64,000 nt of DNA from Breviolum minutum Mf 1.05b.01 (taxonomy: Eukaryota > Sar > Dinophyceae > Suessiales > Symbiodiniaceae), in contig DF239090.1 of assembly GCA_000507305.1 (NCBI GenBank), forward strand, positions 128,650-192,649. The letters run 5' to 3'. A program made the translations under genes and the position numbers. Shown piece by piece: positions 1 to 11,181 of the stretch; the stretch's first letter is position 1; each line of letters opens with the position of its first letter. A model generated the notes under the pieces. The model searched no databases. It saw only the letters and a list, made by a program, of their open reading frames with translations, and was not told where the DNA came from.

Positions 1-163
1 GTTGTCTTTTGGTTACCCAAATTTGGACACTCAAACCAGGGGATGTCAAGGATTTTCCTGCAAACGTAGGGTTCAGCCGTTTGTATGTCAGCTGTTTTTC
101 CATACTACCATGATGTCATGATGTCAGGAAACCCGCAGGGGTCGACAGTTTCACCTTCGGAAG

Positions 164-243
164 ATGCCCTACAGCACCCAGGAGTCGATCGAAACACGCT
201 TGGCGCTCCTGGAAAGGCAACTGGGCACGAGTGGCTGCCAGAG
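164..243 (+). CDS. internal exon, unknown protein
   Basis: A reading frame of 26 codons runs from an acceptor (tttcaccttcggaag) to a donor (CAGAG then gtggaa). The product contains the amphipathic stretch ESIETRLALLERQLG, which looks helical. The minus strand of the same segment is also open and flanked by plausible sites (ctctggcag acceptor, CCGAAG/gtgaaa donor), giving RAQLPFQERQACFDRLLGAV, so the strand is not settled. A dispersed inverted-repeat element follows directly at 270. Function unknown. Confidence 0.5.
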
Positions 244-269
244 GTGGAAGGACTAATTGTACTACTGTC

Positions 270-361
270 CAGGGGATTAACATATCCCACCTTGGGAAAA
301 GGAAAATCATCGACTCAAAATGCCATTTTTGATGGGATATGTTAGTTCCCTGAAGGGTAAC
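270..361. repeat. dispersed inverted-repeat element, family C copy
   Basis: The element runs from a ccaggggattaacatatccc end to a gggatatgttagttccctg end. The two ends are imperfect inverted copies around a central ggaaaatcat segment. It is nearly the same as the copy at 19303-19393, and a shorter relative lies at about 45222-45257. It begins just past the donor of the exon at 164-243 and is probably intronic. Confidence 0.8.
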
Positions 362-1170
362 TATTGTTTTCTTTTTGGGGGATAGACATCTTTTTTAGGT
401 GATTTTTATCAAATTGGTGTGAAAACTCAAGGAGTCCTGGAGTTGAAAAAACCTGTTGGTTCAACCGATGATTTTCCGTCGCGAAACGGTGACATGAGTG
501 CCTGAAGGTCAATCATGATCAATCCCTTTTACAACACATGTATGATTGGACATGAACATGCCAGTAGCATCTGGTTGGTAATCACCTTTTTCAGGGCAAA
601 TATGCATCACGGATCCACATGAGGTCACCAACAAAAAGACTCATGTTAAAACTTCAGGGAGTGTGTAGCCTGTTCTAACAACCATGGCTCCAGTGTAAAA
701 TCACATTGCCTTCAAAAATATCCGCATATCCTTGACAGGGTCAACTTCCACATGATTACTTTGTCATATCATCTGTCATCATCCCCTGGATGCAATCCCT
801 TCCCCAACCGGTCGTGGAGGTCACAGGCCAACAAAACGACAAGGGACACTCCATTCTACTTCTTGATTTCAGCCGTTTAAAGATCTAAAATTTGTTGAAT
901 ACTATCTCAATAATGCTTCTGAAATTGGAGAAATCATTGCATCAAAATGCTAAAACGATTCTAATCAAACATCAAACACACACATCTCCCAAACAACTCA
1001 TGATTGGATTCAATCTTAATGCCAAGAAAGGAATCTGCCCCCTTTTTACAACAACAAACCAATGATACGAATCATGTCATTTCCCTGTTTCACCTGGGCA
1101 CCCTCAGAGGACCATTCACGCCTAGGAGGTGCACCAACCCCGTCAGCTCAGCGGTTGGGTCAGTTATGTT

Positions 1171-1262
1171 AGTGGTTTCAACCCTCAGTTGGTTCAGTTA
1201 TGGTTCAGTTATGGTAGTGGTTTTTGTAACCCAGTTGAAAAAACAGTGGTCAGTTTGAAATC
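1171..1262 (+). repeat. degenerate family A fragment with short tandem repeats
   Basis: The segment begins gtggtttcaaccctcagt and ends near cagtttgaaatcggatcatt, both resembling parts of family A elements. Between them the unit ggttcagttat is repeated. It is too diverged to define termini. Confidence 0.45.
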
Positions 1263-1770
1263 GGATCATTTTTCATTTTTCATCATGTTCTTTTTCTAAG
1301 CGGGAGTCCCTGCATGAGGAGGAGAAAGTGTTGAAACCAGCACCTAGCCCGGAGCTTATTCAATGCCAAGAACCTAATAAATCTAATAACAAAACACGTT
1401 CACAAGTAACATGTCTTCACTCCCATGTTTCATTGTCAGATTTGCTATCTGGATGTAACAAGATGTCCCGCAAAACCTGCAAATCATCATCACCATCATC
1501 ATCACCACCCAAGTTCTGGTGGGGTGAGGTGATACAAGTTCATTCATCCATTCATCCCCCAAGTCCCTGACACGAAGGTCTGCAGCACAGTTTGGACCTC
1601 AAAACGTCAAAACGATCAGTGCGGATGGACCACTGGACCAGTCAATATGTCAATATGTGATTTTTTAAAAGGTGCCACCCCAAAAAACACAACTATATAA
1701 TATGAATTTAAAAATATCATATACGAATTCATATGATATTTTATAATAATGTTTGGCATTTATCTAAAAG

Positions 1771-1895
1771 TTGGACCAAAATATGTTCAACGCTTGGGAC
1801 CTGGAAATGCACCCTGGGTTGGAGTGCGGTTAAAGTCTGGACAGCGGTTTTTCGTGCAATGCAGCTTGGGAATTGCGATCCAGCTTGCATCTTCA
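1771..1895 (+). CDS. possible internal exon, unknown protein
   Basis: Forty-one open codons lie between a weak acceptor (tatctaaaag) and a gtagaa donor. The predicted stretch includes GPGNAPWVGVRLKSGQRFF. The minus strand is also open with a possible donor at gtccca, so this is a weak call. No family recognised. Confidence 0.3.
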
Positions 1896-2105
1896 GTAGA
1901 ACCCACCAAATTTCAAAAAATATTAAAAAATAAAATCTCACATCCACATTTTCACCATCTCATCAATGTTCATCACGTGATGTCTCACTTCATCTCTCTT
2001 CCATTGACCCAACTGCGTTAGAAGCGGTTTCTTTGGGTGATATTAAATATCTTTCCAAACACGGTTCGGAACACGTAGATCTGGCATTTACCCTCCAACA
2101 AAATA

Positions 2106-2207
2106 GGTGTTTCCAAAAATAGTGGTATCCCAAAATGAATGGTGAAAATAATTGAAAACCCTATGAAAATGGATGATTTGGGGGTACCACGATTTTCGGA
2201 AACATCC
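2106..2207. repeat. inverted-repeat element, family E copy
   Basis: Termini are ggtgtttcc and ggaaacatcc, with internal gtggtatccc and ggggtaccac arms. Relatives lie at 39478-39590 and 57047-57258. Translations of this family are familiar to me as recurring junk in Symbiodiniaceae gene models, which is recollection and not a search. Confidence 0.75.
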
Positions 2208-2313
2208 AAATGGAGACTTGTCAAGTCAGCACCTTGCCGTTTCGTACCTACCCTTTTTGGAGCCGGCTGAAAAAATCCTGAGTTGGCTCCCCCCACTGGC
2301 TTTGTCCCTACAG

Positions 2314-2345
2314 GAGCTCCGGTCGCACCCCTGGGCACATCTCGG
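2314..2345 (+). CDS. possible micro-exon, ELRSHPW motif
   Basis: A strong polypyrimidine acceptor (ggctttgtccctacag) precedes a 32-bp segment encoding ELRSHPWAHL, followed by a gtttca donor. The L..HPW pattern resembles the end of protein kinase domains (subdomain XI), but ten residues cannot establish that. The family B element starts 18 bp downstream. Confidence 0.3.
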
Positions 2346-2363
2346 GTTTCACCCACATTGTTT

Positions 2364-2479
2364 ACTGTTGATGGTTCAGAAATCCCAAACAACCACCTGG
2401 AATGTATCCCAAACCCTGTAAATAATGGGGGAAACTACCAACCTCAACTGGTTAGCCGGATTTCTGAACCATCAACAGT
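2364..2479. repeat. family B element with 22-bp terminal inverted repeats
   Basis: The element has perfect terminal inverted repeats of about 22 bp: actgttgatggttcagaaat at one end and its reverse complement at the other. The interior contains ctgtaaataatgggggaaac and caacctcaactggt. Its length of 116 bp and lack of coding capacity fit a non-autonomous element. Other copies lie at 10782-10886, 43573-43677 (opposite orientation, an entire intron) and 47700-47780. Reading inward, the left terminus supplies GT and the right terminus ends in AG. Confidence 0.9.
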
Positions 2480-3039
2480 ATCACCTGGTGAATTAGGTTA
2501 ATATCAAGAGAATTAATCTTTCTTTTCCAAGCATCTGAACTGATAATTTAACATAAACACACCTTTGGCTTTGCATATTTTTCGAAGTCACATCTTTGGC
2601 ACCTTTGTTTGGTGACGACTTTCCGCAATCCCTCGAGCCGGAATCTAATTCGTTTCCACCCCATTTTCTTTCAACCAATGTTGATACATCTCCATGATAG
2701 AAAACACACAATTCCACAACAAATCTTCAAAAATACACAAAAAATTACGCATCTCAAGCATTCACTCACCAACCCAACCCCCCCAAAAAAACACAGCCAT
2801 GGTTTCAAATGATTCGCTGCACCTGCCCTTTTCCGCTGTTTCTGCTTCCTGAAGCAAACAGCAAATGGAGGTGACGGAAGCTCCAAGGAGAGGGAAGTCT
2901 GTTTGGCTGCAGTCCCGGAAGGCTACAAAATACTCCAACGAGGAATGTTGTATTGTTTTTAGAGCCTTGGGTGAGGAAAAATTCAGATCCCAATGATATT
3001 TGTTTTACCTTTCCCACCTTCTTGGAGGTTTGAGATTAC

Positions 3040-3173
3040 TTTCTTCTCATCTTTCGTCCGTATAATTTTGTTTATTTCCTTGACACGATTGGCCAGCCAT
3101 TTGCACATTTGCCCCCCGCCTGTTTCACCACTTCCTCCAATTTGTTGATCATGCTTAAGGTGGCCCCCACAGC
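3040..3173 (-). CDS. exon with apparent one-base frameshift in a G run
   Basis: The first part (acceptor after 3173) reads AVGATLSMINKLEEVVKQ in one frame. The second part, ending at a gtaatc donor, reads MCKWLANRVKEINKIIRTKD in another frame. The switch falls in a run of six G (six C at 3112-3117 on the plus strand). One extra G would make a single 45-codon helical exon. Unspliced, the first frame runs on to a stop at 3072. Function unknown. The exon at 3735-3779 on the same strand may belong to the same gene. Confidence 0.65.
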
Positions 3174-3734
3174 CTTTCGGTGTTTTTGGTTGGATTCAAA
3201 ACATGGAAATGACCAAGGTTCCTGTCCGCCTGTCCTCTCTTTCGGTGTCAGGCTGTAGATCGTCACTACTGACCATGTGACCATTATGTATAAATGGTTC
3301 CTCAAGGATAAGGAATCCACAACCATCACAAAACATCATTGAAGTTGGCAAACGTGTGTGTTGAAAGTATTTTAGGGTAAATGCACACGTATGTATATAT
3401 AAATATTGAAACAGTATGAATACATGTCAAAAAATTCAAAATATCTATATTGGCAAAACACAAATAATCATATTGTACATATTCCGAGCCGACAAAAAAC
3501 ATACTGTATTGTCTTTTACTAGCACGACACAACGGGATGATACAGGATGTTAGTTGCTACCGGCGGACGGAATTTTATGGTGAACAACATCCATTTGCAT
3601 ACATAGCGATTTACTTTCAGAGAACTTCCACCTTCTCCACGAATTCAAAAAAAATCATTTCATGTCGACGTGTCCATTTCTGGGTGGACAGAAATCTTCC
3701 AACTCTTGCCGGCTCATCACCGCACTTTTTGTGT

Positions 3735-3779
3735 TCATTGCATCTGTTGCAAGAACTCCAGTGCTTCAGTCAACGTCAT
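3735..3779 (-). CDS. short exon, possibly terminal
   Basis: A strong acceptor (ccgtggtccctcctcacag) opens directly onto ATG and the frame MTLTEALEFLQQMQ, then TGA. A GA-type donor after LQQ is an alternative to termination. The peptide is helical. Function unknown. Confidence 0.5.
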   Translation of the reverse strand: MTLTEALEFLQQMQ

Positions 3780-4208
3780 CTGTGAGGAGGGACCACGGTG
3801 GGACCGTAGGTCCTGAGGCTTACGTAATGGATTGAAACATGTCTGAATAAGTTGAGAAGATGATTGGACTTTTTGTGAACATAATAACTCGGAATGCACA
3901 AGTGTCATTGGGAAATGATTCGAGTCATGGTCATTTGTCGCCCGTGTAAAAAGTTTCAATTTAAATAATATATCATATAATATCTAAATATGAATCACTA
4001 TATGTTGGTACATGACTACATATGAATTCTAAAGGCACTTTCCCAAAACAAACGATTCCGAATCGCGGTTTTGCGTCATGTAAAAATACCCCGGATTCTT
4101 TCGTCAGCAATCGCCCCACTACTGCGCAACCAAACCCCCAAGTCCCCCAGGTTTTCTGCCGCGACTCGGATTCGAAATCTGAAAATGAATATTCATGTTT
4201 CTCCTCAG

Positions 4209-4271
4209 GTGGCCATGGAAGCAAATGGTGGCAACTATCTGAAAGCGATTCTCAACAAAAAGAATACATGA
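4209..4271 (+). CDS. short exon, unknown protein
   Basis: The acceptor tgtttctcctcag precedes VAMEANGGNYLKAILNKKNT and a TGA. The opposite strand carries stops here. No donor of good quality is needed if this is terminal. Function unknown. Confidence 0.5.
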   Translation: MAMEANGGNYLKAILNKKNT

Positions 4272-4652
4272 CATCTAAAATGGTGGTTAAATATAACGGT
4301 CACTGCATCTGAGAAGCACTGTCCAGTAAATCAAAGTCTGACACTTTTACCCGAAAAGTCATGCACCTGTACCATACCTCCTGACAAGCGTCCGCAGCCG
4401 TGATCATCACATCATAGGCCTTTTGCTTTCGCTCGTTTTGAAAAAAAAGATCCGTTGAAATTTATCCATGGTGATATTCATTGTCTCACCAACCTGCACC
4501 AAAACAAAAGACCTCTGCAAGAATCGAAAAAGTTGCAGGTTCCAAATCTGCTAAAAATCTGCAAAATCCCACTACTACAAATCTGCAGATTGCGGCGCCG
4601 ATTGTAGATGCAAACAACCACCCATCAACGGTACGGATCCCTCACCCATCAC

Positions 4653-4735
4653 CAGATCCACCCCAGTTCCTCGCGTAGTGGCAAGGCAGCCTGCAGCCGC
4701 TCCGTTGGCGGAACGACCCGTTGACACCAGGCAGC
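4653..4735 (-). CDS. internal exon, unknown protein
   Basis: A pyrimidine-rich tract and ccttgag precede a GC-rich frame ending at a gtgatg donor. The peptide includes CQRVVPPTERLQAALPLREE. The plus strand is open too (proline/alanine rich) but has no matching splice sites. Function unknown. Confidence 0.5.
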
Positions 4736-5117
4736 CTCAAGGATCACCCGGTGAAAGCCGAGGGGGTACATGAAAAAACAATTAAACATAAAACCTAATA
4801 AAACACCATAAATGTTGCAAGTGAACTGAGGTTGCAAGATATTGTGCCTCATGTATTAGATATACGTTTACATTTGAGTGGTATGTATGATACATGAAGA
4901 TGAATATGTATCATGTAGATGAGTACGCCACACATGGATTGTCTGGAAAGGGGACCTGCGTGATAAAAATGCCACAATAGCCTCACCAAACAGACATTAC
5001 ACACGTTCCTCATTTTTGAATTATAGTAAATTTCTAAGACCAAATAAGACCTCACATGGATGCATACCTGCAAGCTACATCTCGAACTCCCATCCCATGT
5101 AAAAAAACACCCCGGGT

Positions 5118-5271
5118 ATAGATCCGAGACATTTCATGTCGGAGATAGTATAGATGTTCTTCAACTTAAACAAAAACTTGAGAAATTTCGGAAACTGTGT
5201 CATTTCTATAGGGTACAAGTTGGGACTGCAAAATTGCAAGTTCATCTTTCCACTTGGTATTTCCAGCTCTT
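5118..5271 (+). CDS. possible exon, unknown protein
   Basis: Open plus-strand frame containing SIDVLQLKQKLEKFRKLCHF, with an amphipathic helical look. Splice sites are weak on both sides and the ends are approximate. Confidence 0.35.
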
Positions 5272-5500
5272 ACACACTTGCAAAAAAAACATCATCCATC
5301 ATTCACTTTCAGCCAAGCAAATGCAAATAACATACCCTCCTTAAAAACTCACATATATTCCATCCCCCAAAAGTACGTACTTTTGAATATGATGATTTTC
5401 CGAACTTCCCGTTTGGCGCGGTGGGATGTCATGTATCCATTCCCAAAAAACGTTTCTGTTTTTTTCGCCATGTTTTTTTTTCGGAAAAAAATCACCCCAC

Positions 5501-5598
5501 CTTCAAAGCTTGTAGCCGATCATCTGACAGCATAGGACTGCTAAGTTGCACATTCCATGCTTCCAAACGACTCAGAAGCTCTTCCGGATCGATGGAAA
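5501..5598 (-). CDS. internal exon, unknown helical protein
   Basis: The acceptor (cgatccaaggcag) and donor (TTGAAG/gtgggg) bound an open frame reading SIDPEELLSRLEAWNVQLSS. Codon choice is natural. A longer start upstream in the same frame cannot be excluded. The other two minus frames are less convincing. Function unknown. Confidence 0.65.
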
Positions 5599-6311
5599 CT
5601 GCCTTGGATCGGGAAATCCCCCAAGTTGATGATTTCCAAATGTTGAATTGCCCTAAGAATCATTGGACCCTGCAAAAAAGAGGGGTTTGGATGTGCAAAG
5701 GTTTGGGGTCTGGGATCTCCAGTTCCCACAAGGAACCTGAGATCCCATGATTCTTAGGGTTGGGCTAAATTTGAGTCATTCAATGCCTGAAATTTTCCGC
5801 GTTTTACTAAAGTTGGAAATCCTGAGGCTGAACAAGAACCCAACCAACCAGGTGTTTTTCTGCATGGCTCCCTTAAATTAAGAATGGATTTTCTCGAAAT
5901 CCAACTAATTTCCATCTCTCTCTATCAATTTTGGTGTGAACATCTAATTTGAGCATAGCTGCACGGCTGCATGTTTGTACACCAAACCCATCTTGCCAAA
6001 AGGCAAAAAATCGAGGATCCGGTCACTTCAAAAGGTTGGGGTCGTATTAGATGACCCATGTTCAAACAAACATAGTGAAACAAAAACATGGGGCGCAACA
6101 ACCAATGGTTGCGAAAACACAAAAAAAAACATGCAAACCCTTTGAACAACATATTGGGAACCCCCTCAGGGGCCCCCAGAATCACCAATCATATTTCAAA
6201 TCCACGGAACTTTTCTTAACACCAATGCCACCACATCAGGTCCTTGGCTCAGTATAGTGATGTCAAGTGATATGACCTTTTTCGTGCCAACGAAAGTATA
6301 TACTGGTTGGT

Positions 6312-6424
6312 GGTTTCATTGGTGGTTTCATTCCATTTAATAAGTATTAGTCAAAATGGGAATCTTCCATGAATCTTCCCTAAAGTTAGGGGGTGAAAAT
6401 AAACAATATTTGAAACCACCATCG
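6312..6424 (-). repeat. family A element inside an intron of the 6.4-7.9 kb gene
   Basis: Read on the minus strand it begins gatggtggtttcaaatattg and ends with two copies of aatgaaaccacc followed by aaccag. It starts about 10 bp past the gtacta donor of the exon at 6435-6508 and supplies a possible AG at its far end. Confidence 0.75.
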
Positions 6425-6434
6425 AGTATAGTAC

Positions 6435-7879
6435 AGAGATGACGTCACTGATCTTTCTTGACACGAAAGGTCTGGGGGATGTTGTGTTGAATTCATGGAA
6501 ATGTTCAGCTGCAATGTGTGTTTTGCAGGGTATCAGGGTGAATTCCAAGGACATGTTGTTTCAATGGCGCGTCCGGTCAACGGGAAAAAGGCCCATATAT
6601 CTACATCAATCATTTAATGTATAGTCAGTAAAATAAAATAATAAACTATCTATGCTGTTTATTCTTCCCGGCAATCTGCCAAATCATAATTTTACAGGCA
6701 GGATTCCGACGTGGCGTTCCAAGTTGGTGATAGATTCAACAGTGAATGCCAGTGACAGAAATGAGATCAAAAAGTCCTGCCATGGCCGATGCAGCCACCA
6801 GTTGTTTTGTGCTTCTGCTGGTGAAATGGCACATACCTTCCCCAAGGCTTAACCTCCACCCAAGACCATTGTATGAAAGTTTCATAAGGGCCACAAAAAC
6901 CACTGAACCAATATTTCTCCACGGCCTTAAGGCCCAATTTCAGATGAAATTCGGAGATTTCCGGCAAAGCTTTGAGAGAAAATTGCCCGGTGTAACTGCA
7001 ATGAAGAATCAATCAGCTAGTATGTCGACACCGGCCCTTTAAAACACCGTAGCCTACTAGCCTACCAAAAAAAAAACAACAGCAACACGGTGGTCCACGA
7101 GGGATTGTAACATGGCACCTTCGGATGGAAGGAGATGACCACGTAGTAACCATCAAAGGTTAACATCTGATGAACGTTGTAGACCTTTTTGACCCACCAG
7201 CCAACAGTTTTGGGGGAAGGAATCATAGTGTTGGTGCTGAAAAATTGGAGTTTGCAGGGAAGCACTTTCAAGGGTGTTGGTAGTGAATTGTGAAGATCCC
7301 AAGTTTTATACATCCCAGGAAGATTTTAACTCGGCAGAAGTTTTGCTTGACAAATCATCATCTCAACCAGCAACGAAACAAGGGTTGGCGAACATACTAA
7401 ATTCCGAGAAGGCTACACAAGAATAGGGTATACCGAAAACAGTAGACCCATCCATTGTCTGCAAAAATGAGGGGGCAGTGTCAGGTCCTCCCAACTGAAA
7501 TGGGCATAATTGCACACCCTCAAAGCAACTGCACCCATACCCACCAGAAATAGCCAAGTTTAATACAAAGGCCATTCTACTACCAACCCAAGGAATGCAT
7601 GCACTATCATGGGCCATGTTTCATGCAAAATTACCAGCAACCTTTGTATCAACTTGGATCCCTCCAATATGGATAAATCTATAATTTAATCGCAAATCCC
7701 CTATCATAAAAAAAAGGTTAATTAGAAACTAACACAAAATCTCCCCTGAAAATCAATGGTCAATGGTTGCTTCAAATGAAATTTCCTTTTGGGGTCGCCG
7801 CCTTGAGGGGGTCCTAACTGGCTGTTCGTTTACTGGAGGGTTTGCCCATCCACAAGGCACGAATCTTGGAGCACCATCG
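6435..7879 (-). CDS. partial gene, at least five exons, unknown protein
   Basis: Exons from 5' to 3' on the minus strand are 7834-7879 (DGAPRFVPCGWANPP, donor gtaaac), about 7363-7458 (MDGSTVFGIPYSCVAFSEF, acceptor cctcatttttgcag), 7066-7236 (TVGWWVKKVYNVHQMLTFDG), 6837-6995 (LPEISEFHLKLGLKAVEKYW, donor gtatgt) and 6435-6508 (EHFHEFNTTSPRPFVSRK, donor gtacta). The third exon ends in phase 2 at a gtaggc donor after a T run, and the fourth completes that codon. Other junctions do not match in phase, so small exons are probably missing. I do not recognise the protein. A plus-strand frame at 6530-6594 (GIRVNSKDMLFQWRVR) shares one segment and is the less likely reading. Confidence 0.7.
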
Positions 7880-8064
7880 CTGCATAACAAACCTCACGCG
7901 GTGAAAGAATCCAGAAAAAGATTGTGTGGTTCTAGTGATCATTTGGGGGGGAATCTTTTTTAAAAGAAAACAACAATAATGTACGTAGAACATATGTATC
8001 CTTTGAAAAAACATGATAATGCAGGAGAACATGAAGAATAAAGATGAAAACAAAGAAGAAAACA

Positions 8065-8114
<50 letters not shown>

Positions 8115-8142
8115 CATGATCATGATCATGATCATGATAAGG
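8065..8142. repeat. (GAT)n and (GATCAT)n microsatellite
   Basis: Uninterrupted GAT triplets pass into alternating gatcat units. Read on the minus strand this gives poly-His and Asp-His frames, which are artefacts of the repeat. Confidence 0.95.
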
Positions 8143-8179
8143 AGGAGGAGGATGTTGATTTAAGTTTAGTTGTTTCACA

Positions 8180-8265
8180 CATATTTTGAACAGTTCTTCA
8201 TGCATCCAGAATTCCCCCTTTCTCAGGAGATTTCCGTTGGTCCGAGGGGGTCGTGATCTTGCAAA
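8180..8265 (-). CDS. possible exon, unknown protein
   Basis: Open minus frame including GNLLRKGEFWMHEELFKIC before a gtgaaa donor. An overlapping frame just upstream (SGQHFLAQRAQILILSIQ) is also open. The microsatellite at 8065-8142 follows in the presumed intron. Ends are approximate. Confidence 0.4.
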
Positions 8266-8916
8266 CACATTAATTTCACTGGATGGAAAGTATGAGTATT
8301 TGCGCCCTTTGCGCCAAAAAATGCTGACCGGATGTGACCAAATAATACTTGTTCATATCAACCCCATATTCTGGGTTGGATATGGGTAGGTCTTTTTGAC
8401 ATGCTTAGGACCAGGACCATGATCACGAAACAAGTAAAAACCAATGGCTGGAGGAAACGCAAACATGGAGGTTTAGAATTAGAAGCTCAAAAGCCGTTTT
8501 TTTAAACCATACTGTTGATGAAAGAACTCCTGCACCACCTGGGATCTACAAATCCCGGTCATAGTGGCATATTCACCACTTATACCCACCTTTAACTGGT
8601 TCGCAACATGCCGGATAAAAAATGGCCCACCATAAAAAGTGATGTGAGTTTTGTGCACCCAAAAACTTCTGGTTGTTTATCAGCTATCAAACCCTGAGGT
8701 GTCATAGGATGTGCAACATCTTTTGAATACCAGCAAGCAACCGGACCAGTCCAACATTTTTGTCAGAGTCTCGTATACCGTTCCAATTGCAAAGAAATGT
8801 CACCATCCATACTATATCAGAATCACGCTGGTCACTGGTCATCTCTGACTAAGTTTATCATACGAGTCAAACTAGTTAACCAGGTACCGCTGCACCACAT
8901 TGTTGGGCCACCGTAC

Positions 8917-8996
8917 AATCTAAGGTGCTTTTGTCCACAACGAGGTCAGCAAAGTTATCCTGCACAACCTTCGTGGCAAGGTGTTCAAGGTAGGTA
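8917..8996 (-). CDS. exon with methyltransferase-like DKSTLD motif
   Basis: The exon ends at a gtacgg donor and reads EHLATKVVQDNFADLVVDKS followed by TLD. The pattern D-L-V-V-D-K-S/G-T-L-D is characteristic of the METTL13/EEF1A lysine methyltransferase group of class I SAM-dependent methyltransferases, where it follows the core strand carrying motif IV. The acceptor (gcatgaag) is weak. Exons at 10251-10408 and near 11182-11241 on the same strand carry sequences that could be other parts of a Rossmann-type SAM site, but phases do not yet join them. The call rests on one motif. Confidence 0.6.
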
Positions 8997-9373
8997 CTTC
9001 ATGCTATAGCCGTAAGTAGTATCCAGTATCCATTATAGGTTGTTGGAAAAGGTCATAAGTGACAACAATGGCACAGTTTTCTGACCCAAAGACCTTCATT
9101 TTCATCATTGGGGACGGGGGGTGACACTATCCTGCTGGGTAAAGCTCTCAAGGCCTGGGGAACAAATCCACGGCCTCAGAAGGAAATACTGAAAATACAT
9201 CTTCAAATGGTCCATGTTTTAGTGACATTTTAAATACAACATGTCGCATAGCTCACAAGATCTTACAAGAGTGTAGTTGGGCAGATAATAGTTCTTCTAA
9301 AGATTGGATGACCCAAATTCCGGACAAAGAAAAAGGGATGTTGAAAACCATCTCCTGCAAAACGAAACATCAC

Positions 9374-9541
9374 CCGACTGGCCGCTCGAAAATCATTGGC
9401 AAATGGAGCAGCATAGAATATCTTCAATGGAAGTTGAATAGTCCAAAAAGGATATCTGTACCCGTCTTTCTCAGCAACCTTGATGTCCTCGAAATGTTTG
9501 AATTCGAAGCCGGGCGGGCCATCCAACACGGGTGCACCCAA
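9374..9541 (-). CDS. internal exon, unknown protein
   Basis: Fifty-six codons in phase 0 end at a gtgatg donor. Segments include GAPVLDGPPGFEFKHFEDIK and GYRYPFWTIQLPLKIFYAAP. The frame stays open to 9263 if the donor is not used. It joins in phase to the exon at 10251-10408. Function unknown. Confidence 0.7.
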
Positions 9542-10250
9542 CTTAGAGACTTAGAGGTCAGAAAATTCAGTGTCAACTCGATTTCTGCCCCTTGACTTAA
9601 AATGAAAGTTAGGCAGTTGGTCCCATGTATATATATATATATATATATTTGTTCCTGCTTCCCTATCACCCATACACTGCCAGTAGCCAGTACCACTAGA
9701 ATCATGGTGCCACCTTTACCCTGTCCAAAGTGATCAAGTAACATGGCTGCAAGATTGCGTAAGGTCGGCCAAGTGAAACGACAAGGCGTGGGAGTGGGAG
9801 GCATGATGTTCCTGGAAAACAGACCACAGGAGGGTTGAAAAAAGGCGCGATCACCTCATGGTATTTGAATGGCGTTTCATGGTCATGTTAATCATCTCAA
9901 AGGATATGTCAACAAAAAAAATCGTGGGGTTGAGTGATATATGCTATTTTAAGCAATTCATGCTTCCCTGTGATGGTGCTCATTTCCATGTAGATCCTAG
10001 CAACGCCATGCCATACTCAATCACATTAGATCATGTTTAAAATGTGTGTGGAAATCATGATCTCCCATGAGCGTTTCAAACATTGGTCACAATTTCTGCT
10101 TTTGAAACGCCCGAAGGGTATCCATTACATCAGTGAAAAAATACAGCATACTGTCATTGAACAATTGTCATACATCAAGTTTCACTTGTAAGGCATCTTA
10201 CGGGACATATGGTACATATCGCATATCCTTCAGGGTTTCAACAAAACAAC

Positions 10251-10408
10251 CTCGCATGTTCCAACTCGTAGCGCCTTCATGTAAGAAATCACCTCCGGAT
10301 CATTGTCAATGGACACCACCTCAAGGGCAAAGTGGAAGCACACAAAGTCGCAGCATCTTAACAGACTGACATCAGGCAGTTCGTGTTTGATCCTTGTGTT
10401 TCCATCAA
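10251..10408 (-). CDS. internal exon, possible SAM-binding segment
   Basis: The acceptor (tttgtatatag) and donor (TGCGAG/gttgtt) bound 52 codons ending in phase 0. The segment EVVSIDNDPEVISYMKAL resembles the strand-acid-helix region (motif II) of class I methyltransferases. The preceding part, RIKHELPDVSLLRCCDFVCF, does not show the expected glycine motif, so the assignment is an inference. Confidence 0.65.
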
Positions 10409-10621
10409 CTATATACAAAAAACAACTTTCATTCAGTTGACATTCTGAACATTTCCATTCATGAACATGTGCAGTGTTCTTTTAGACATGCTGAGCTGGA
10501 TTCTGTCCATCTATTACCTGAATTGCAAGAATCTGAGGCACTTTATCTGTCTATCATTCAAAGCAACAATTAGCTGTCTCCAAATAGTACAACAAAATAA
10601 GACAACTAATGACAATATCAC

Positions 10622-10724
10622 GTGAGTTGATTGGCCAGGTTGAAGCTTTGTCGCACCCCCTTCAGATTCCAAGGTCCATTCCGCCAAAGGAAAGTGACTT
10701 GCCCGACTTGTCGCCAAGAGTCGT
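10622..10724 (-). CDS. internal exon, frame ambiguous
   Basis: An acceptor (cctcattgctgttgccag) and donor (CTCAC/gtgata) enclose a frame with SRASHFPLAEWTLESEGG. A second reading starts at the very end of the family B element upstream (CATCAACAG then TATCATATG) and gives QVGQVTFLWRNGPWNLKGV. All three frames are open, so existence of the exon is better supported than its frame. Confidence 0.6.
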
Positions 10725-10781
10725 CTGGCAACAGCAATGAGGAATGAAGATCAAGAGACAAGTCTGACCTTGGCATATGAT

Positions 10782-10886
10782 ACTGTTGATGAATTCGGCG
10801 ATCACCACCTGGGATGTGTAAAATTTGTAAATAATGGGATAAACTACCAACCTCAACTGGTGCGGGGTTTCTTCCATCAACGGTAG
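10782..10886 (-). repeat. family B element abutting a minus-strand exon
   Basis: The left end (plus strand) is actgttgatgaattcgg and the right end is ttccatcaacggtagt, with interior ttgtaaataatgggataaac and accaacctcaactggtg. Read on the minus strand it ends in CATCAACAG, immediately followed by open coding frame. Confidence 0.85.
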
Positions 10887-11181
10887 TAAAGTCAACTTAA
10901 GCATCTTCCTTGAGATGTTCAATGTCCCTTGGGTCCTGGCAAAAATACCGTAACAGTGGAGTTTTTGGAACTTGCAAGAGTTACGATTTGCACAATGTTA
11001 ATTACTCGGTTTGGGCAACCCCCCAAAATGTCTCATAAATATGATCATTTATGTATACAAAGGTATCCACTTGCTTTTATGGGCAATGCTGCGCATGAAT
11101 TTATGTTGGCCTTTGGATCACATAATCCAACCCACCATGGAGAAATCCTTCACTAGTGACCTAGAGATGCAAGGTTCAAAC

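Noticed and set aside
7932-8268. Long minus frames with poly-Ile, poly-His or Asp-His runs
   Set aside because: Pure translation of the (GAT)n microsatellite at 8065-8142; no splice sites or natural codon use around it.
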